Position numbers and translations under genes: made by a program. DNA of 64,000 bases, taken from Leisingera sp. ANG-Vp (GTDB lineage Bacteria; Pseudomonadota; Alphaproteobacteria; Rhodobacterales; Rhodobacteraceae). Positions 61,281 through 64,000 of this stretch are shown here, piece after piece. The notes beneath the pieces are model-generated. The model worked only from the letters and a program-made list of their open reading frames with translations, did not search any database and was not told the origin of the DNA. The stretch covers positions 88,540 to 152,539 of the forward strand of contig NZ_JWLD01000044.1 in the NCBI RefSeq assembly GCF_000813725.1, given 5' to 3'. Each line of letters starts with the position of its first letter. Position 1 is the stretch's first letter.

Positions 61281-62036
61281 ATGAATGTGAAACCCGATTT
61301 CTCCAAGAACGCCAATGTGGCCTCCACCGCGCCGGCCTTCCTGTCGGTCTGGGACGTGCACGCCTACTACGGCGAGAGCTACATCGTGCAGGGCATCAAC
61401 TTCAACGTCCACGAGGGCGAGATCCTGGCGCTGCTGGGCCGCAACGGCGCCGGCAAAACCTCAACCCTGCGCTCGATCGCCCGCACCGGCTCACCCATGG
61501 TGACCCGCGGCGAGATCTGGCTGGACCACAAGCCGCTGCACAAGATGTCCTCTTACGAGGCGGCCGCCGCGGGTCTGGGCCTGGTGCCCGAAGACCGGCG
61601 CATCATCCCCGGCCTGACGGTCGAGGAAAACCTGCAGCTGGCGCAAATCGCGCCGCCCATCGGCTGGTCGCTGGAGCGGCTCTACGACCTGTTCCCCCGC
61701 CTTGGCGAGCGCCGCAAGCAGGAGGGTGTCACCCTTTCAGGCGGCGAGCAGCAGATGCTGGCGATTGCCCGGGCGCTCGCCCGCGACATCAAGGTGCTGC
61801 TCCTGGACGAACCCTACGAAGGCCTCGCCCCGGTGATCGTGGACGAGATTGAAAAGACCCTCATCCACATCAAGGAACAGGGCATGACAACCATCATTGT
61901 CGAGCAGAACGCGGTCCGCGCCCTGGAACTGGCGGACCGTGCAGTGATCCTCGATACCGGCGGCATCGTCTTTGACGGCACCGCCGCCGAGGTGCTGGAA
62001 AACGAAGAACTGCGCGCCGAATATCTGGCGATCTGA
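61281..62036 (+). CDS. livF: Liv-type ABC ATPase (LivF)
   Basis: 251 residues; an extra N-terminal stretch of about 20 residues precedes the core. Walker A GRNGAGKTST, signature LSGGEQQMLAIARALA, Walker B VLLLDEPYEGLAP and the LivF-typical GLVPEDRRIIPGLTVEENL. Last gene of the five-gene operon, followed by a strong terminator. Confidence 0.94.
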   Translation: MNVKPDFSKNANVASTAPAFLSVWDVHAYYGESYIVQGINFNVHEGEILALLGRNGAGKTSTLRSIARTGSPMVTRGEIWLDHKPLHKMSSYEAAAAGLGLVPEDRRIIPGLTVEENLQLAQIAPPIGWSLERLYDLFPRLGERRKQEGVTLSGGEQQMLAIARALARDIKVLLLDEPYEGLAPVIVDEIEKTLIHIKEQGMTTIIVEQNAVRALELADRAVILDTGGIVFDGTAAEVLENEELRAEYLAI

Positions 62037-62086
62037 AGACTTCATCTCCGTCGTGCCGGCCACCTGCGTGCCGGCATTGGCAGACT

Positions 62087-62120
62087 GAGGCCGGCTCTCC
62101 CCCTGAGCCGGCCTCTTTTT
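62087..62120 (+). terminator. Rho-independent terminator of the Liv operon
   Basis: GAGGCCGGCTC (62087-62097) / GAGCCGGCCTC (62105-62115), seven-base loop, then TTTTT. Confidence 0.93.
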
Positions 62121-62295
62121 GCATCCCTGCAGGCAGCCCCCGTTTTCGCGGCATAAACCCGGGTTATACGCCGCGGTTTTCCACCCGGATCCTACCTGGC
62201 GCCTATTCAGCCCTGACCTCTTTGACCCGATGTCACTGCCACGGACCGCGCTTCTCTGGTGCGGAACCATCGCAACCGCAGAAAGGACAAAGATC

Positions 62296-62559
62296 ATGAA
62301 CAATTCCCTGAAACTCCTGGCACTCGCCCTCACCCTGCCTGCCGCAGCCGCCTTTGCCTCTGGCGCCGCCCCCAGCCCGGAGACCGAAACCAAGATCCGC
62401 GACCTGCTGACCGGCCAGGGCTATGAGGTGACCGAAATCGAAGCCGAAGACGGCATGTTCGAAGCCGAAGCCACCAAGGACGGGAAGGCCTTCGAGTTCT
62501 ACCTGAACGAACAGCTTGAGGTGGTGAAGATCGAAGACGACAGCGAAGACGACGACTGA
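62296..62559 (+). CDS. Small exported PepSY-domain protein
   Basis: 87 residues from ATG 62296 (MNNSLKLLALALTLPAAAAF), with AAAGGAC upstream. A Sec leader is followed by a single PepSY unit (ETETKIRDLLTGQGYEVTEIEAEDGMFEAEA, FEFYLNEQLEVVKIE) and an acidic end (EDDSEDDD). PepSY proteins often accompany cytochrome b561-type membrane proteins, as here. The tail may bind a cation. Confidence 0.88.
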   Translation: MNNSLKLLALALTLPAAAAFASGAAPSPETETKIRDLLTGQGYEVTEIEAEDGMFEAEATKDGKAFEFYLNEQLEVVKIEDDSEDDD

Positions 62560-62574
62560 TCAGCCATTTGAACC

Positions 62575-62603
62575 GCCGCGGACGCTCCAGCAGCGTCCGC
62601 GGC
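62575..62603. other. 12-bp hairpin between PepSY and cytochrome genes
   Basis: GCCGCGGACGCT / AGCGTCCGCGGC with a five-base loop and no T run. Probably an RNA processing or attenuation element. Confidence 0.55.
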
Positions 62604-62617
62604 CGGAAGGATAGACC

Positions 62618-63154
62618 ATGCAAAATTCATATGTCTGGGATCCCATTGTGCGGCTGTTCCATTGGCTGCTTGCCGGCAGTTTCATTGCCAACGCGCTGTT
62701 TACCGATCCGGACGGCACCCTTCACCACAACATCGGCTACTTCATTGCCGCTCTTGTCGGCTGCCGCCTTGTCTGGGGGCTCATCGGCAGCCGCCATGCC
62801 CGGTTCTCCAGCTTTCCGCCCAGTTTCAAGGCCGCCGCACGGCAGCTCGAAGACATCGCCGTCTGGCGCAGAGGCAGCCACAAGGGCCACTCCCCTCTGG
62901 GCGCGCTGATGATCTACAATCTGCTCCTCTCCCTGCTGGGCATTGCTTTGACCGGCTGGATGCTGACGACAGAGCCGTTTCTCCATTCCGCCGGAACAGA
63001 GGCTCTGCACGAGATCCTGGTCCATTGGGCAGAGGCATCGGTCCTTCTGCATGTTGCTGCGGTGCTGTTTGAAACCCGCCGCACCAAAGTCAGGCTGGCC
63101 CGGGCGATGATCACCGGCTACAAGAACCTGCCAGACAGCTCAGCGGAGACCTGA
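62618..63154 (+). CDS. Cytochrome b561-like membrane protein
   Basis: 178 residues, four membrane segments. WDPIVRLFHWLLAGSFIANAL has the first heme-binding His; further histidines appear in LHHNIGYF, the KGHSPLGALMIYNLLLSL segment and EILVHWAEASVLLHVAAVLFE. It would pass electrons across the membrane with two b hemes, possibly with the PepSY protein. The LuxR-type gene starts 2 bp after its stop. Confidence 0.9.
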   Translation: MQNSYVWDPIVRLFHWLLAGSFIANALFTDPDGTLHHNIGYFIAALVGCRLVWGLIGSRHARFSSFPPSFKAAARQLEDIAVWRRGSHKGHSPLGALMIYNLLLSLLGIALTGWMLTTEPFLHSAGTEALHEILVHWAEASVLLHVAAVLFETRRTKVRLARAMITGYKNLPDSSAET

Positions 63155-63156
63155 AC

Positions 63157-63705
63157 ATGCCCTCAAACCGGCAGGGGCCGGCCAAGCCCTGGATCCTGAT
63201 TGCCGTCATCGCCGTGCAGGCCCTCTGCGCGGCGGTGTTTCTGGGAGACATGTTCGCTGATCTGTCCGGCATGGAGGCTGGCGAGGCGGCGCAAGGCGAA
63301 GGGCCGCATGCCTATGTCGAAGGGCTGGCTGCCGTTGCTCTGCTGGCCGCCATCGTGATCGAGGTCCGCATCCTGATGTGGCTGCTGCGGCGCAAGGCGC
63401 ATCTGGAGGACAGCCTGAGCTCGGCCCAAGCCGCGGTGCAGGATGTGATTGACGCCGAGTTCGCCAACTGGGGTCTGACTCCGGCCGAGCTGGACGTGGC
63501 AAACTTCCTGGTGAAGGGATTGCCGACCGCTGAAATCGCCGCCATGCGCGGCAGCGCCGAGGGCACCGTCAAGGCGCAGCTCAATGCCATCTACCGCAAG
63601 TCCGGCACCAGCAACCGGGCGGAACTGATGAGCCTGCTGATCGACACCATGATGGGGCAGCGGCAGACGGAACCAGCTGCAGACACTGCCGCCCGCTCCG
63701 CCTGA
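63157..63705 (+). CDS. Membrane-tethered LuxR-type transcription regulator
   Basis: 182 residues. Two membrane segments (about 11-33 and 53-74) with an intervening short loop (GEGPHAYVEG), then a short coiled stretch and a LuxR HTH (residues about 108-168: LTPAELDVANFLVKGLPTAEIAAMRG and GTVKAQLNAIYRKSGTSNRAEL). There is no receiver or ligand domain, so a signal probably arrives through the membrane part. Co-operonic with cytochrome b561, suggesting a redox signal. Confidence 0.88.
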   Translation: MPSNRQGPAKPWILIAVIAVQALCAAVFLGDMFADLSGMEAGEAAQGEGPHAYVEGLAAVALLAAIVIEVRILMWLLRRKAHLEDSLSSAQAAVQDVIDAEFANWGLTPAELDVANFLVKGLPTAEIAAMRGSAEGTVKAQLNAIYRKSGTSNRAELMSLLIDTMMGQRQTEPAADTAARSA

Positions 63706-63712
63706 CCGGCTG

Positions 63713-64000
63713 CTACAGCATCTTGCGCAGTTCGGTTTTCAGCACCTTGCCATAGTTGTTCTTGGGCAGCTCCGCGATACGCAGATAGGCTTTGGGCCGT
63801 TTGAACCGGGCGATCTGGCTGTTGCACAGTGCATCCAGCTCAGCGTCCGTCGCGTCACCGACGACAAAGGCCACCACTTCCTCGCCCCAATCCGCATGGG
63901 GCCGGCCCACCACCGAAACTTCCTGAACCTGCGGGTGCATCAGCAGCACCTCCTCGACTTCGCGCGGGTAGACGTTGGAGCCGCCGGTAATGATCAGATC
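63713..64000 (-). CDS. Acyl-CoA synthetase / AMP-ligase, C-terminal end only
   Basis: The right edge cuts this gene. From the edge inward on the minus strand it reads DLIITGGSNVYPREVEEVLL, then VQEVSVVGRPHADWGEEVVA and the end RFKRPKAYLRIAELPKNNYG with KVLKTELRKML. This is the C-terminal lid domain of an AMP-forming acyl-CoA synthetase, with the catalytic lysine in KNNYGKVLK. Substrate cannot be told from this part. Confidence 0.9.
   Translation of the reverse strand, partial: DLIITGGSNVYPREVEEVLLMHPQVQEVSVVGRPHADWGEEVVAFVVGDATDAELDALCNSQIARFKRPKAYLRIAELPKNNYGKVLKTELRKML

Noticed and set aside
59535-61412. A 625-codon minus-strand frame opposite livM and livG
   Set aside because: Antisense shadow of two clear ABC transporter genes.

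Overview
The window looks like a chromosomal stretch from a marine alphaproteobacterium of the Rhodobacteraceae (Roseobacter group, in the neighbourhood of Leisingera, Phaeobacter or Ruegeria; the genus is a guess). The reasons are the high GC content, heterotetrameric sarcosine oxidase, CcmI, TRAP and Liv transporters, a ScfR-type regulator, a DUF2312/GapR protein and the short GGAGTATTT-type intergenic repeats common in this family. I saw no rRNA, tRNA, CRISPR array, phage or intact insertion sequence. It reads as metabolic core genome with a few accessory patches.

Layout. 1-4.5 kb: C-terminally cut, acidic single-pass envelope protein, LOG-family nucleosidase, RarD permease, and a divergent MarR regulator / adenine deaminase pair with two near-identical operators between them. 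4.5-8.1 kb: Fe superoxide dismutase, then five tandem genes for small secreted two-cysteine proteins of unknown function; the fifth has an amber codon inside its signal peptide. 8.2-13.7 kb: sarcosine oxidase operon (soxB, a small unknown gene, soxD, soxA, soxG). 13.9-15.9 kb: ccmI-ruvX-DUF1289. 15.9-16.7 kb: gene-poor, lower-GC patch with a palindrome and a 64-residue membrane protein. 16.7-22.7 kb: phytanoyl-CoA-dioxygenase-like protein, TauE/SafE permease, dusA and a TRAP transporter.

23.2-32.0 kb is an acetate module: acetyl-CoA synthetase, adenylate kinase (to recycle the AMP that Acs makes), DUF4212 protein, VC_2705-type solute:sodium symporter, cNMP/CBS/DUF294 protein, a membrane protein and a membrane-anchored DEDDh exonuclease. 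After a flavin reductase and a 4Fe-4S protein, 33.7-45.8 kb is a reductive pyrimidine catabolism locus: NMT1-type ABC transporter with an embedded GNAT gene, dihydropyrimidinase, M20-type ureidopropionase/carbamoylase, RutR, PreA, PreT, cupin and Rid-family genes. There is a perfect RutR-type operator at 40892-40909 and a weaker one at 44606-44621.

46.5-50 kb: GapR-like protein, two small genes, and a persulfide/sulfur locus (MBL-fold dioxygenase, two YeeE/YedE halves, DUF442 sulfurtransferase). 50.3-56.5 kb: a probable operon of ScfR-type regulator, lone receiver protein, small membrane protein, solute-symporter/histidine-kinase fusion and a FliM/FliN-like protein with a glycine/aspartate-rich tail. 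Its 5' region shares a 16-bp motif with the acs upstream region, so the two loci may form one short-chain-acid sensing circuit. 56.8-62.0 kb: Liv-type ABC transporter with a strong terminator. 62.3-63.7 kb: PepSY protein, cytochrome b561-like protein and membrane-tethered LuxR-type regulator. The right edge cuts an acyl-CoA synthetase gene.

The best candidates for new biology are the secreted-protein array (5277-8106), the symporter-kinase/receiver/FliM-like/ScfR locus (50334-56618), and the membrane exonuclease at the end of the acetate operon (30608-32017). All family calls come from reading the sequence; no database search was run.
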